NCBI RefSeq assembly: GCF_001641825.1
Contig: NZ_LRFH01000014.1
Span: forward strand, 310,001-374,000
DNA from: Guyparkeria sp. WRN-7
GTDB lineage: Bacteria > Pseudomonadota > Gammaproteobacteria > Halothiobacillales > Halothiobacillaceae
Direction: 5' to 3'
Length of the DNA stretch: 64,000 nt
A program made the position numbers and the translations under genes. Below are positions 7,938-17,447 of this stretch, piece by piece. A model generated the notes under the pieces. That model was not told the DNA's origin. It made no database searches and saw only the letters and a list, made by a program, of their open reading frames with translations. Numbering within the stretch: the first letter of the stretch is position 1; each line of letters opens with the position of its first letter.

Positions 7938-7974
7938 CTAGGAGCGTCGGGTTTCCGTCGTTCGCCCGGCAGGG

Positions 7975-8001
7975 TCAAGTTTTGGCGCCGGGTGTCGATA
8001 G
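7975..8001 (+). promoter_or_regulatory. FliA (sigma-28)-type promoter of the chemoreceptor gene
   Basis: TCAAGTTT at 7975-7982, exactly 11 bases, then GTCGATAG at 7994-8001. The flagellar sigma factor consensus is TAAAGTTT-N11-GCCGATAA, so 13 of 16 positions match with correct spacing. It lies 73 bases upstream of a methyl-accepting chemotaxis gene, the expected kind of target, and directly downstream of the MITE-like element. Confidence 0.7.
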
Positions 8002-8073
8002 AACCCTCTACCCACGGGAAATGCGCGGTCATCGCGTGCCCTGGCGGCACCGTCACCGGGACAGGAGAAAACA

Positions 8074-10083
8074 ATGCTTGCATGGCTGAACCGATTCAGT
8101 TTGTCGCAGAAGAACTTGGTGGGCTTTGGTTTGATCCTGGCCCTGATGGTGGGGATCGCCGTGCTCACCATGGTCAACATGAACAAGGTGGCCCACCAGG
8201 TCGAAGAGGTGGTCGAGCGCGGTCAGCCCGCAGCCTTTGCCGCCGACACCATCCGCATCCAGGTGGAGCGTGCGGTCGGGGCGCTGGGCTTCTATCTGCA
8301 AAGCCAGCGTGACGAGGACCTGGCGCGGTTCCGTGACGCGCTGGAAAAGGTCGAGGCCGCGCGCCAGACGCTGGCCCAGTATCGCGGCGACAGCGGCGGC
8401 GAGCTCGGTCAGCGCATCGACCGCTTCACGGCGACGGCCGAGAAGATCATCGCCATCTCCGGCGACGAGGCGGCCAACAACCCGGGCATGCAGTACGCCA
8501 ACGTCAACGCCAACCCGTTGCAGCGGGAAATCGCGGGGTTGCTGGGGCAGTTGATCAACGCCGAGCAGAATGCCGATGCCAGCCGCTACTCGCGGCGCGC
8601 CCTGGTGCTCGACCTGGCGCGGCTGCAGGCGGACTGGGGCAACGTGGTCGCCAGCCTGCGCGGCTTCATGTCCTTCCGTGCGCCCGCCCTGCGCGAGAAC
8701 TTCAATCTCTACGCCAGCCAGGCGATCGAGCGCGCCGAGAAGATCGCGCAGGACTATGACTACCTGCTGACCTTCGAGCAGCTCGACGCGGTCGAGCAGC
8801 TCAACGAGAAATTGCCGCGGTTCGTCGAGGAGGCCGAGCACGCCTTCGACATCCATGCCTCGGAGAAGTGGCGCATGGATGCCTACCTCGTGCGTACCGA
8901 GCTGACGCCGATCTTCGAGCAGATCGAAAGCGACGTGGAGGCCATCGTCGAGCGTGAGCGTCACGAGATCGCCGAGCGCTCCGAAAGCCTGCTGGCGGCC
9001 CTCGACTCGACCAGCAACTGGCAGATCGGTGCGGTGATCGCGGGGATCGTGGTGGTCGGCCTGCTGGCCTGGCTGTCCGTCCTGATCATCTCGCGTCCCC
9101 TGCAGCGGATCGCCGGGCGGATGCACGACATCGCCGAGGGCGATGGCGATCTGACCCAGCGCCTGCCGGCGGAGGGGAACGACGAGATCGCCCAGGTGGG
9201 CCGGGCATTCAACACCTTCGCGGATACCGCCCAGAACCTGGTGCGCGAGGTGGCCCGCTCGTCCGCGGCGATGACCGAGGCCTCCGAGAGCCTGGAGCGC
9301 GCCTCGCGTCGTGGCCGGGAAGGGGCCGAGCGCGAGGAGTCGGCAATCGACTCGCTGGTCAGCGGCATGGGGCAGACCCAGGAGGCCGCCGAGGAGGTGG
9401 CTCGCGGTGCCGAGGAGGCGAGCTCCGCCGTCCAGCAGGCCAACCGTCAGCTGCATGACGGTCTCGGCCGGGTCAACGGCAGTGCGCGCAATGCCGAGGA
9501 GCTCGACGAGGTGCTCACGCGTGCCGAGGGCATCGTTGCCAACCTCTCCGATCAGTCGCAGTCGATCGGCAAGGTGCTCGACGTGATCGGCGCGATCGCC
9601 GAGCAGACCAACCTCCTGGCGCTGAACGCGGCGATCGAGGCCGCCCGGGCCGGCGAGCAGGGGCGCGGCTTTGCCGTGGTCGCCGAGGAAGTGCGCTCGC
9701 TCGCCAATCGCACCCAGGATTCGACCCGCGAGATCACCGAGATCATCGCCCGTCTGCGCGAGGGTGCCGCCGAGGCGGTCGAGGCCATGACCACCGGCCG
9801 CGAGGTGAGCAACAAGAGCCTCGAGGCGGTGACCGATGCCGACCGGATGCTCAACGAGATCGCGACTGCCTTCGAGCGGCTCGAGGACATGAGCACGCGG
9901 ATCGCCGCGGCCGCCGAGGAGCAGACTGCCGTCTCCGGCGAGATGAAGACCAGCATCGAGCACATGAGCGAGACCACCACCGACAATGCCCATGCCGCCC
10001 AGGAAACGGCGCGGGCGGGCGAATCGGTGGCGCGCTACGCCCACGAGCTCTCGCGTCTGGTGAGCAAGTTCAACACCGGCTGA
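8074..10083 (+). CDS. Methyl-accepting chemotaxis protein
   Basis: A transmembrane chemoreceptor of 669 residues. An N-terminal helix ([19 protein letters not shown], 16-34) is followed by a large helical periplasmic ligand domain to about 310, a second helix ([20 protein letters not shown]), a HAMP domain with the DGDLTQRLP segment, and the cytoplasmic coiled coil. The signalling tip ([23 protein letters not shown], quoted in two parts as [12 protein letters not shown] and [11 protein letters not shown]) lies near 505-530. No C-terminal NWETF-type CheR tether is present. AGGAGA precedes the ATG. The ligand is unknown. The FliA-like promoter suggests co-expression with flagella, whereas pilJ in this window serves the pilus pathway. 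Confidence 0.93.
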   Translation: MLAWLNRFSLSQKNLVGFGLILALMVGIAVLTMVNMNKVAHQVEEVVERGQPAAFAADTIRIQVERAVGALGFYLQSQRDEDLARFRDALEKVEAARQTLAQYRGDSGGELGQRIDRFTATAEKIIAISGDEAANNPGMQYANVNANPLQREIAGLLGQLINAEQNADASRYSRRALVLDLARLQADWGNVVASLRGFMSFRAPALRENFNLYASQAIERAEKIAQDYDYLLTFEQLDAVEQLNEKLPRFVEEAEHAFDIHASEKWRMDAYLVRTELTPIFEQIESDVEAIVERERHEIAERSESLLAALDSTSNWQIGAVIAGIVVVGLLAWLSVLIISRPLQRIAGRMHDIAEGDGDLTQRLPAEGNDEIAQVGRAFNTFADTAQNLVREVARSSAAMTEASESLERASRRGREGAEREESAIDSLVSGMGQTQEAAEEVARGAEEASSAVQQANRQLHDGLGRVNGSARNAEELDEVLTRAEGIVANLSDQSQSIGKVLDVIGAIAEQTNLLALNAAIEAARAGEQGRGFAVVAEEVRSLANRTQDSTREITEIIARLREGAAEAVEAMTTGREVSNKSLEAVTDADRMLNEIATAFERLEDMSTRIAAAAEEQTAVSGEMKTSIEHMSETTTDNAHAAQETARAGESVARYAHELSRLVSKFNTG

Positions 10084-10111
10084 GCCGGGCTTCGCATCGA
10101 TAGCCGTTTGG

Positions 10112-10144
10112 ATCGCCCGGGCTTGCCCGGGCGATTTCGTTTTC
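10112..10144 (+). terminator. Terminator of the chemoreceptor gene
   Basis: ATCGCCCGGGC and GCCCGGGCGAT form a long GC stem around a short TT-centred loop, followed by TTCGTTTT. Confidence 0.8.
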
Positions 10145-10249
10145 GCGGAACGTCTTCGGCTCGTTCCGGTCTAGGCTTGGGCGTAGAATGCGGCTCATGT
10201 CCCGCATGCCACCCGGGATGAACACGGCCCGAGGGCCAAGGAGATCGGA

Positions 10250-10726
10250 ATGCGTGCCACCGCCTACCTGATTGCGCTTGGATTGCTGCTGCCGTTCTGG
10301 GGGTTGGCCCTGCTGGCCTGGCTGGGGCCGTTCGTCTGGGTTGCCCCGGCGCTGGATGCCCTCTCCGCCTACGCCGCGGTGATGCTCGGCTTTCTCGGCG
10401 CGATCCACTGGGGCGTGGTGCTGGCGACCACCCCGGCCGAGCGGGCCTTGCTGGTGGGTGATGCGCGTCATCGCCTGGCCTGGGGTGCCTTGCTGGTACT
10501 TGTCGCCTGGGTGGCGGCGATGCTGCCGTGGGCAGTGCTGTCGCTCTCGCTGCTGTTCCTGCTGCTGGTGGTGTCCTGGCAAGTCGACCGGCACTGGCTC
10601 GACAACCTGCCGGTCGGCTGGTCCTACCCGCGGCTGCGTCAACTGTTCACGCTGCTGGCCGCGCTGGCGCTGCTGGTGGCGATCGCCTCGTGGCTGCGGC
10701 CGTTGATCCCGGGGAGCGGTGCATGA
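10250..10726 (+). CDS. DUF3429 family membrane protein
   Basis: A 158-residue integral membrane protein with about five hydrophobic helices and the family-typical FLGAIHWGVVLA segment near residues 47-58, plus GWSYPRLR near 122. I assign it to DUF3429 from that pattern; no function is established. AAGGAGAT stands eight bases before the ATG. Its stop overlaps the start of the DUF502 gene (ATGA), so the two are translationally coupled. Confidence 0.82.
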   Translation: MRATAYLIALGLLLPFWGLALLAWLGPFVWVAPALDALSAYAAVMLGFLGAIHWGVVLATTPAERALLVGDARHRLAWGALLVLVAWVAAMLPWAVLSLSLLFLLLVVSWQVDRHWLDNLPVGWSYPRLRQLFTLLAALALLVAIASWLRPLIPGSGA

Positions 10727-11511
10727 ACGAGCAGCCACCGGAAACCCCCGAGGCCGACGGCAAGCCCGGCAAGGGCGGCCGCTTTTTGACCCTGCGCCGC
10801 TGGCTGATCGCCGGCATCCTGGTCTGGGCGCCGCTGGCGGTGACCTTCTGGGTGGTCAACGCCCTGATCTCTTTCATGGACAAGAGCATTGTCCTGCTTC
10901 CCCCGTCGTATCGCCCGGAGGCAGTGCTGGGCTTCGAGCTGCCGGGGATGGGCGCGTTCTTCGCCGTGGTGATCGTGCTGCTCACCGGCGCCCTGGTGGC
11001 CAACATCCTCGGTCGCAGCCTGATCCATGCCTGGGAGCGGCTGCTCAACCGCATCCCGCTGGTGCGCAGCATCTACTCGTCCGTCAAGCAGGTGGTGGAG
11101 ACCTTCGTCTCGCAGGACTCGCGCTCGTTCCGCAAGGTGGTGCTGGTCGAGTACCCGCGGCGCAATGCCTGGTCGATCGCCTTCGTCTCCGGCGAGCCGA
11201 TCGGCGAGGTGCAGGACCGCACCGAGGAGCACCTGATCACCCTGTTCGTGCCCACGGCGCCCAATCCCACGTCGGGCTTCGTCATCATGGTGCCGCGCGA
11301 CGAGGTGATCGAGCTGGAGATGTCGGTCGAGCAAGGCTTCCGCATGGTGGTCTCGCTCGGGGTGGTGGTGCCGCCGCGGCGAGACGCGGACACGGGCGGT
11401 GAGCGGGCGATGGAATCGTTGTCCGCAACCGGCGAGACGCCGGGCGCGGATCAGTCCTCGCGCAGCAGCCGTTCGAATGCCGATGCCGGGAGCGGCCGCG
11501 AGAAGAAGTAA
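10723..11511 (+). CDS. DUF502 family membrane protein
   Basis: A 262-residue protein with two transmembrane helices (LIAGILVWAPLAVTFWVVNALI and FFAVVIVLLTGALVANILG, each given here within 22 residues as hydrophobic runs) and the DUF502 hallmark RIPLVRSIYSSVKQVVET, followed by a beta-rich cytoplasmic domain (VVLVEYPRRNAWSIAFVSG). Function is unknown. I chose the ATG at 10723, coupled to the upstream DUF3429 gene; the open frame upstream lies inside that gene. The Ser-rich C-terminal 20 residues overlap the 3' end of the oppositely oriented GGDEF-EAL gene by 61 bp. Confidence 0.85.
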   Translation: MNEQPPETPEADGKPGKGGRFLTLRRWLIAGILVWAPLAVTFWVVNALISFMDKSIVLLPPSYRPEAVLGFELPGMGAFFAVVIVLLTGALVANILGRSLIHAWERLLNRIPLVRSIYSSVKQVVETFVSQDSRSFRKVVLVEYPRRNAWSIAFVSGEPIGEVQDRTEEHLITLFVPTAPNPTSGFVIMVPRDEVIELEMSVEQGFRMVVSLGVVVPPRRDADTGGERAMESLSATGETPGADQSSRSSRSNADAGSGREKK

Positions 11512-14500
11512 CCCTGGTAGACGCCGCACCCGCGGTGGCGCAGCTCGTCGAGCTGCGCGCGCGTCTCCACGCCTTCGGCGATGGTGACCAGCTCCAGACT
11601 GTTGCCCAGTGCGATGATCGCGTCGACGATCGCCAGGTCGTCGAGGTCCTCGGGGATGCCGCGGACGAAGGACTGGTCGATCTTCAGATAGTCGATTGGC
11701 AGCTGCTTGAGGTAGCTCAGTGACGAGTAGCCGGTCCCGAAGTCGTCGATGGCCAGCTTCACGCCCCGTTCACGGAACGCCTCGAGCAGCTTGCAGGCGT
11801 TGAACGGGTCCTGCATCACGGCCGTTTCCGTGATCTCGAGCTCGAGCTGCCCCGCCGGTATGCCGGCGTGATCGATGGCGTTGTCGACGTCGGCGATGAT
11901 GTCCGGGCTGGACAGCTGCTGGGCGGAGAGATTGACCGCCATGCGCAGATCGCCGCTCCCCTCGATGCCTCGGTCTCGCCAGCAGCGCAGCTGCTGGCAG
12001 GCGGTGTCCAGGACCCAGCGGCCGATGGCGTTGATCTGTCCGGTCTGCTCGGCGACCGGGATGAAGATGGCGGGTGATACCGGGCCGTCCGGGCTTTCCC
12101 AGCGCAGCAGGGCCTCGGCGCCGACGATGCGACCGGAGGCGAGGTCGATCTGTGGCTGATAGTGGATCGAGAATTCCTCGTTCTCGACGGCCCGGCGCAA
12201 CTGGCTTTCGATCTTCATCCGCTCGGTGACCAGGCGCGTGAGCTCGGCGGTGTAGAAGTGATGATTGTTGCGCCCTTCCGCCTTGGCCTGGTACATGGCC
12301 GTGTCGGCATTGCGCAGCAGCGTGGCGGCGCTGTCGCCGTTTTCCGGATAGAGGGCCACGCCGATGCTGGCGCCCACGCTCAGCTCGTTGTCGCCCAGCT
12401 CGTAGGGGCGCGAGATCTCTTCGATGAGCTTGCGCGCGACCGCGGCGGCATCGTCGGGACCGTCGAGATCCTCGAGTACCGCGACGAACTCGTCACCGCC
12501 GAGCCGTGCCAGCATGTCGTGCGAGCGCAGCATTCCCTGCATGCGGCCGGCCATCTCGCGCAGGAGGCGGTCGCCCATGGCGTGCCCCATGGTGTCGTTG
12601 ACCCGTTTGAAGTGATCGAGGTCCACGAACAGCACGGCGAACCGGGCGCCGGGCTGCCTGATCAGCGAGTCGAGGTGCCGTTCCAGGGCATGGCGGTTTG
12701 CGAGCCCGGTGAGCGCGTCCTGGTGGGCCTGCGCTTCCAGTCGCTGGTTGGCCTCGTGCAGATCGGTGATGTCGGAAAAGATCGCGACGTAATGCGTGAC
12801 CTCGTTGTCGTCGTTACGGATCGCGCTGATGGTCAGCCATTCGGGGTAAATGCTGCCGTCCTTGCGACGGTTCCAGATCTCTCCGCGCCAGTTGTCCGCC
12901 GTGTCCAGCTCGTGCCACATCTGTTCGTAGAATTCGGGCCCCTGGCGCCCGGACTGCAGCACCCGCGGGGTGCGCCCGAGTATCTCCTGACGCTGGTAGC
13001 CGGTCACCGTGGTGAACGCCTCGTTGACGTCGAGAATGCTGAGGTTCCGGTCGGTGATCATGACCCCCTCGCGGCTGTTCCGCAGGGCGGTCACCACCTG
13101 TTGCAGCTTTTCCTCGCTTCGCCTGCGGTCGGTGACGTCGCGGAACACGGTGACCGCCCCCTTCTCGCCGGTATCCAGATCCAGCGGGGTGCTCAGCACT
13201 TCCACTTCTCGCAGGCGGTCGTGCGCGTCGCGGAAGGTCTCGTTGTCCGACGAGAACAGCGTGCCGCCCCGCACGACGCGCTCGAAGGGGCATTCGTCAC
13301 CTTCCGGCGTGGGCTCTGGCGGGTGGGCGTGGAAGGTGTCGTGCGCGTTTCGCCCCAGCAGTTCGTGACGCGAGTAGCCCAGTGTGTCCGTGGCGGCCGC
13401 GTTGACGTAGGTGATGCGCCCCCGGTTGTCCGTGACGTAAAGCCCCGACCCCATGTGTTCCGCGACCGTGCTCATGAAGTGTCGCGATTTCTGCAGCCGG
13501 TGGTGCGTCGTGAAGGTGAGCAGCAGGAGCAGCGAGCCCAGCAGCCAGATCGCGAAGCTGGCGTTGGTGAGCTCGTCGTGATCGGCGGCCGGAGTGTAGG
13601 CGAGTATGTAACCCGCCTGACCGCCGGTGGCACTCTCGACCGGGAGGAAATTGACCGCGTAGCTCATCCCGCCTGCCTTGATGAAGCGGCCGAATGCCTC
13701 GCCGCCTTCCATGCGCCGCTGGATCGTCTCGGACCGGGCGATCTCGTGATCGAGTTCCGCGACGTCGCGTGGCAGCTCGTTGCCGCCGGCCTCGTTTCTC
13801 AAGGACGATGCCGGGTCCTCGACCACGTAGGCCGGGTTGACCGGGCTGTTGCGGTAGAGCGTCTCGCGACCCTCGAACAGCTTGGGTTCGACCGCCCTGC
13901 GCTTGACGATGAACTGGTAATGGGTCTCCGGCAGGGCGGCGGTGCGTTCGAGCTCCTCGCGGATGGCGGTGAACGACATGCTGAATTCGAATGTCGCCAG
14001 CAGGTCGCCGTCATCGATGATCGGATAGGCGAAACGAAACCCGTGGGTGACTCGGCCCGTCTCGAAACCCGTGGCGGGCGCCCGCGTCTCGTTGACCTTC
14101 TTCAGGATGGGCCGGTAGGGGTAGAGCGGGTCGCCGTAGCGTTCCGGCCGATGCATGCGCAAAAACGAGATGCCGCCGGGGAGATGCACGTGCATTTGGC
14201 GCACGTGATTTCGCTTCATGTCCTGGGCGAGCGGGTAGAGCTTGCGATAGAGCAGTCCCCGGGCGACGGCGGCCTGCTCGTCGTCGGGCGAATTGGCCTG
14301 GTGGAACAGCCGCAGGTTTTCCGCGGTGGTCACCCGGGAATCGAACGCCAGGTCGGTCAGGCGCCGCGTTCCGGTGAGGATCGCGTCATAGGCGGCCCTC
14401 TGCTCGGCCAGGTTGACGTTCAGGGTGTGTTGGCTTTGTTCGCGATGCAGGGCGATCACGGTGGTGGAGACGACTATTTCCACTGCGAGGAACGCGAGCG

Positions 14501-14522
14501 CGTAGCGGGTCAGCCGTCTCAT
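11451..14522 (-). CDS. Membrane sensor with two PAS domains, GGDEF and EAL (c-di-GMP turnover)
   Basis: A 1023-residue inner-membrane signalling protein. In order: a transmembrane helix (8-25), a periplasmic sensor region (about 30-320, probably a double Cache-like fold), a second helix (FAIWLLGSLLLLLTF), PAS domains near 350-465 and 475-590, GGDEF near 605-760 and EAL near 780-1015. GGDEF is intact (RLGGDEF) and preceded by an RxxD inhibitory site (RSHD, five residues before). EAL is also intact (GAEALLRW, ITETAV, DDFGTGYS, LKID). Both cyclase and phosphodiesterase activity are therefore possible. The ATG overlaps the stop of the PhnD-like gene (ATGA), implying that the binding protein is its periplasmic input. 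Confidence 0.9.
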   Translation of the reverse strand: MRRLTRYALAFLAVEIVVSTTVIALHREQSQHTLNVNLAEQRAAYDAILTGTRRLTDLAFDSRVTTAENLRLFHQANSPDDEQAAVARGLLYRKLYPLAQDMKRNHVRQMHVHLPGGISFLRMHRPERYGDPLYPYRPILKKVNETRAPATGFETGRVTHGFRFAYPIIDDGDLLATFEFSMSFTAIREELERTAALPETHYQFIVKRRAVEPKLFEGRETLYRNSPVNPAYVVEDPASSLRNEAGGNELPRDVAELDHEIARSETIQRRMEGGEAFGRFIKAGGMSYAVNFLPVESATGGQAGYILAYTPAADHDELTNASFAIWLLGSLLLLLTFTTHHRLQKSRHFMSTVAEHMGSGLYVTDNRGRITYVNAAATDTLGYSRHELLGRNAHDTFHAHPPEPTPEGDECPFERVVRGGTLFSSDNETFRDAHDRLREVEVLSTPLDLDTGEKGAVTVFRDVTDRRRSEEKLQQVVTALRNSREGVMITDRNLSILDVNEAFTTVTGYQRQEILGRTPRVLQSGRQGPEFYEQMWHELDTADNWRGEIWNRRKDGSIYPEWLTISAIRNDDNEVTHYVAIFSDITDLHEANQRLEAQAHQDALTGLANRHALERHLDSLIRQPGARFAVLFVDLDHFKRVNDTMGHAMGDRLLREMAGRMQGMLRSHDMLARLGGDEFVAVLEDLDGPDDAAAVARKLIEEISRPYELGDNELSVGASIGVALYPENGDSAATLLRNADTAMYQAKAEGRNNHHFYTAELTRLVTERMKIESQLRRAVENEEFSIHYQPQIDLASGRIVGAEALLRWESPDGPVSPAIFIPVAEQTGQINAIGRWVLDTACQQLRCWRDRGIEGSGDLRMAVNLSAQQLSSPDIIADVDNAIDHAGIPAGQLELEITETAVMQDPFNACKLLEAFRERGVKLAIDDFGTGYSSLSYLKQLPIDYLKIDQSFVRGIPEDLDDLAIVDAIIALGNSLELVTIAEGVETRAQLDELRHRGCGVYQGYFFSRPLPASAFERLLRED

Positions 14523-15418
14523 CGCTTCACCTCGGGGATGCCGTCGGGCAGGGAGCGATACAGTTGTCGTACCGGGTCATATGCGGCGTCGTCGGCGGGG
14601 ATCGCGCCGTGCCGGATGTTTGAGCCCCAGGATTCGGTCAGTGCCCGGTCTGCCTGCCGGGACAGCGGCTGGAGCGACAGCAGCGCATCGCGGATCGCTG
14701 CACGTTGCTTGGCGGTGGTGGTGCGCGGGTTGGCGACCAGCAGGAAGCCGGGCAGGGGTGGCGACTCGGCGATGATCTCGATGTTCAGGTGACGGTACTG
14801 GCGGGCGATCGCGCTCTTGGCCGATCCGAGCATGGCGTGCCCCCGGACCACCTCCAGCATGCTCTCCGAGTGACTGCCGGCATAGAAATAGCGGGTGTTG
14901 CGCAGGGTCTGTCCGGCATCGCGCAGCAGGTGCTCGGTGGCCAGGTAGCCGCAGGTCGAGTAGGGCTGGGTCAGCGCCAGGTGGGCGCCGCCGACCTCGT
15001 CGAGTCCGGCAGGCTGCCCGCCAAACCGGGCCAGCACGCAGCGATACTGGCTCTTGCCTTCGGCGTTGAGAAAGCGCACCAGCGGCTTGAAGGTATCGTC
15101 CTCGTCGGTGAGCAGGATGTAGGGAAGCGGACCGAGGAAGGCGAGATCGATGCGGTCCTCGTGCAGACCGTCGAGAATGGACTCGTATTCAGCGAGGGTC
15201 TTGAGTTCGAAGGTGTTGCCTGTCTTCCGTTCGAGGTGCTCGAGCATCGGGCGGAACTGCGCCAGCAGGACCTTCCGGTCCTCGAACGGCAGCGGCGCGA
15301 ATTGCAGTGCGGTGCTGTTTGCGGCGGTGACGGCAGCCGGCATCACGAGCAGCAGGACGAGGGTGCATGCGAGACTGGTCGTCCAGTGCCGGACGACGTG
15401 TGAAAGGGCCGGGTGCAT
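14519..15418 (-). CDS. PhnD-like periplasmic substrate-binding protein
   Basis: A 299-residue protein with an N-terminal signal sequence ([21 protein letters not shown]) and the fold of phosphate/phosphonate/thiosulfonate-binding proteins (PhnD family). Typical segments are [13 protein letters not shown] near 91, [19 protein letters not shown] near 148 and the hinge-like [18 protein letters not shown]. No ABC permease or ATPase gene is near. Instead it overlaps by four bases a GGDEF-EAL sensor gene, so I infer a sensory rather than transport role, as in sensor kinases that use PhnD-like inputs. The ligand is unknown. Confidence 0.85.
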   Translation of the reverse strand: MHPALSHVVRHWTTSLACTLVLLLVMPAAVTAANSTALQFAPLPFEDRKVLLAQFRPMLEHLERKTGNTFELKTLAEYESILDGLHEDRIDLAFLGPLPYILLTDEDDTFKPLVRFLNAEGKSQYRCVLARFGGQPAGLDEVGGAHLALTQPYSTCGYLATEHLLRDAGQTLRNTRYFYAGSHSESMLEVVRGHAMLGSAKSAIARQYRHLNIEIIAESPPLPGFLLVANPRTTTAKQRAAIRDALLSLQPLSRQADRALTESWGSNIRHGAIPADDAAYDPVRQLYRSLPDGIPEVKR

Positions 15419-15526
15419 GGCGCAATCGTAACCAGCCGACGATCGGCGCGCCAGCGCCGCGCGCCAAGTCTCGAAAAATCACCGCGCTCGGGCTACCATA
15501 GCGGGCTTTTCACCAAGACGAGTTTG

Positions 15527-17323
15527 ATGACAATGCCGATGCGGACACACACCTGCGGACAAGTCGACCAGGCGCTTCTCGACCAGGAAATCGAGCTGGT
15601 CGGATGGGTCAACCGGCGCCGTGACCACGGCGGCGTGATCTTCGTCGATCTGCGCGACCGGGACGGTCTGGTGCAGGTGGTGTTCGATCCGGACGACCCG
15701 GAGATGTTCGCGGTCGCCGAGACGCTGCGCAACGAATTCGTCATCCAGGTGCGCGGCCGGGTGCGCAACCGCCCCGCCGGCACCGAGAATCCCAACATCC
15801 GTTCCGGCCAGATCGAGGTGCTCGGTCTGTCCCTGAACGTGCTCAACCGTTCCGAGCCGCTGCCGTTCCAGCTCGACGACGAGCGGGTCTCCGAGGACGT
15901 GCGCCTGCGCTACCGCTACCTCGACCTGCGTCGCCCGGAGATGCTCGAGCGACTGCGCCTGCGTCACCGCGTGACCAGCGCCATGCGCCGCTTCCTCGAC
16001 GATGCCGGCTTCATCGACGTCGAGACGCCGGTGCTCACCAAGGCCACGCCGGAAGGCGCGCGCGACTACCTCGTCCCCTCACGTACCCATCCGGGCGAGT
16101 TCTTCGCCCTGCCGCAGTCGCCGCAGCTGTTCAAGCAGCTGCTGATGGTCTCGGGTTTGGAGCGCTACTACCAGATCGTCAAGTGCTTCCGCGACGAGGA
16201 CCTGCGCGCCGACCGTCAGCCGGAGTTCACCCAGCTCGACATGGAGATGAGCTTCGCCGACGAAGAGATGACGATGGGGCTGATCGAGAACATGATGCGC
16301 CATCTGTTCATCGAGACGGTCGAGGTGCCGCTGCACGACCCGCTGCCGCGCCTGACCTGGCATGAGGCCATGCGTCGCTTCGGCTCCGACAAGCCCGACC
16401 TGCGCATCCCGCTCGAGTTGGTCGACGTGGCCGACCTGGTCAAGGACGTCGACTTCAAGGTCTTCTCCGGCCCGGCCAACGACCCGCGCGGTCGCGTCGC
16501 CGCCTTGCACGTCCCGCAGGGCGGCAAGATGCCGCGCAGCCAGATTGACGAGTACACCAAGTACGTTTCGATCTTCGGCGCCAAGGGGCTGGCCTACGTC
16601 AAGGTCAACGACGCGGCCGCCGGCCGCGAGGGCCTGCAGTCGCCGATCCTCAAGTTCCTGACCGACGAGGCGATTGCCGGCATCATGGAGCGCACCGGCG
16701 CGGCCGACGGCGACCTGATCTTCTTCGGCGCCGACAAGGCCAAGGTGGTCAACGAGGCGCTGGGCGCGCTGCGCGTGCGCCTCGGTCACGACCTCGACAT
16801 GGTCGAGCACGGCTTCAAGGCGCTGTGGGTGGTCGACTTCCCGATGTTCGAGTACGACGAGAAGGACAAGCGCCTCTACGCGCTGCACCACCCGTTCACC
16901 GCGCCGCACCCGGACGACATCGACAAGCTCGATTCCGACCCGGAAAACGTCCGTTCGCGGGCCTACGACTTCGTCCTGAACGGCTACGAGCTCGGCGGCG
17001 GTTCCGTGCGTATCCACGACCCGGAGATGCAGCAACGCGTGTTCGGCCACCTCGGCATCGACGAGGAGGAGGCGCAGGAGAAGTTCGGCTTCCTGCTCGA
17101 CGCGCTCAAGTTCGGTGCGCCGCCGATGGCCGGCGTGGCCTTCGGCCTCGACCGCATCGCGATGCTGATGAGCGGGGCGACCTCGATCCGCGACGTGATC
17201 GCCTTCCCGAAGACCCAGTCTGCCTCCTGCATGCTCACCGACGCCCCGGGCGAGATCGACCCGGCCGCGCTGCGCGAGCTTTCCATCCGCGTGCGCCTGC
17301 CGCCCAAGGAAGACAAGGGCTGA
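15527..17323 (+). CDS. aspS: Aspartate--tRNA ligase
   Basis: A class II aminoacyl-tRNA synthetase, 598 residues, close to the E. coli length of 590. The N-terminal OB fold carries [20 protein letters not shown]; motif 2 is [18 protein letters not shown], and motif 3 appears near the C terminus as [11 protein letters not shown]. The bacterial GAD insertion is present ([20 protein letters not shown]). Three ATGs lie within five codons (15527, 15533, 15539); the family usually starts at the last one, so the true N terminus may be MRTHTCGQ. Whether it discriminates Asp from Asn tRNA cannot be judged here. Confidence 0.95.
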   Translation: MTMPMRTHTCGQVDQALLDQEIELVGWVNRRRDHGGVIFVDLRDRDGLVQVVFDPDDPEMFAVAETLRNEFVIQVRGRVRNRPAGTENPNIRSGQIEVLGLSLNVLNRSEPLPFQLDDERVSEDVRLRYRYLDLRRPEMLERLRLRHRVTSAMRRFLDDAGFIDVETPVLTKATPEGARDYLVPSRTHPGEFFALPQSPQLFKQLLMVSGLERYYQIVKCFRDEDLRADRQPEFTQLDMEMSFADEEMTMGLIENMMRHLFIETVEVPLHDPLPRLTWHEAMRRFGSDKPDLRIPLELVDVADLVKDVDFKVFSGPANDPRGRVAALHVPQGGKMPRSQIDEYTKYVSIFGAKGLAYVKVNDAAAGREGLQSPILKFLTDEAIAGIMERTGAADGDLIFFGADKAKVVNEALGALRVRLGHDLDMVEHGFKALWVVDFPMFEYDEKDKRLYALHHPFTAPHPDDIDKLDSDPENVRSRAYDFVLNGYELGGGSVRIHDPEMQQRVFGHLGIDEEEAQEKFGFLLDALKFGAPPMAGVAFGLDRIAMLMSGATSIRDVIAFPKTQSASCMLTDAPGEIDPAALRELSIRVRLPPKEDKG

Positions 17324-17364
17324 TCACCCCCAACGGGGTTTCCTACGCTTGCAATTGCTGCTGC

Positions 17365-17376
17365 TGTCTATAGACA
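17365..17376. promoter_or_regulatory. 12-bp perfect palindrome upstream of nadA
   Basis: TGTCTATAGACA is a perfect palindrome in the aspS-nadA gap, 72 bases before the nadA ATG. It overlaps a TATAGA -10-like element. It could be an operator for a dimeric repressor of NAD synthesis, but no regulator gene is nearby and the match to known NAD regulators was not recognised. Confidence 0.35.
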
Positions 17377-17402
17377 TGGGAGACAGTAGTGCCCTGTTCG
17401 TT

Positions 17403-17428
17403 GGCGCGCCGGGTAAGCCCGGCGCGCC
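17403..17428 (+). promoter_or_regulatory. Strong GC hairpin before the nadA ribosome binding site
   Basis: A perfect 11-bp stem, GGCGCGCCGGG and CCCGGCGCGCC, with loop TAAG ends about ten bases before the GGGAGG of nadA. No T-run follows (GTCCTTCCC), so it is a weak terminator at best. A leader structure or part of an aspS 3' end is equally possible. Confidence 0.45.
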
Positions 17429-17447
17429 GTCCTTCCCGGGAGGCCGT

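Noticed and set aside
7668-7941. Two overlapping ORFs on opposite strands inside the MITE-like element, with similar proteins
   Set aside because: Their similarity simply reflects the palindromic DNA. Neither has a ribosome binding site or a known relative.
12162-14792. 876-codon open frame antisense to the GGDEF-EAL gene
   Set aside because: High GC and codon bias make long antisense frames; composition is non-protein-like and the opposite strand encodes clear domains.
14519-15418. PhnD-like gene considered as part of a phosphonate ABC transporter
   Set aside because: No permease or ATPase gene adjoins; it is coupled instead to a c-di-GMP sensor gene.
17326-17339. ACCCC-CAAC-GGGGT hairpin after aspS considered as its terminator
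   Set aside because: The stem is only five base pairs with two or three following T residues, too weak to call.
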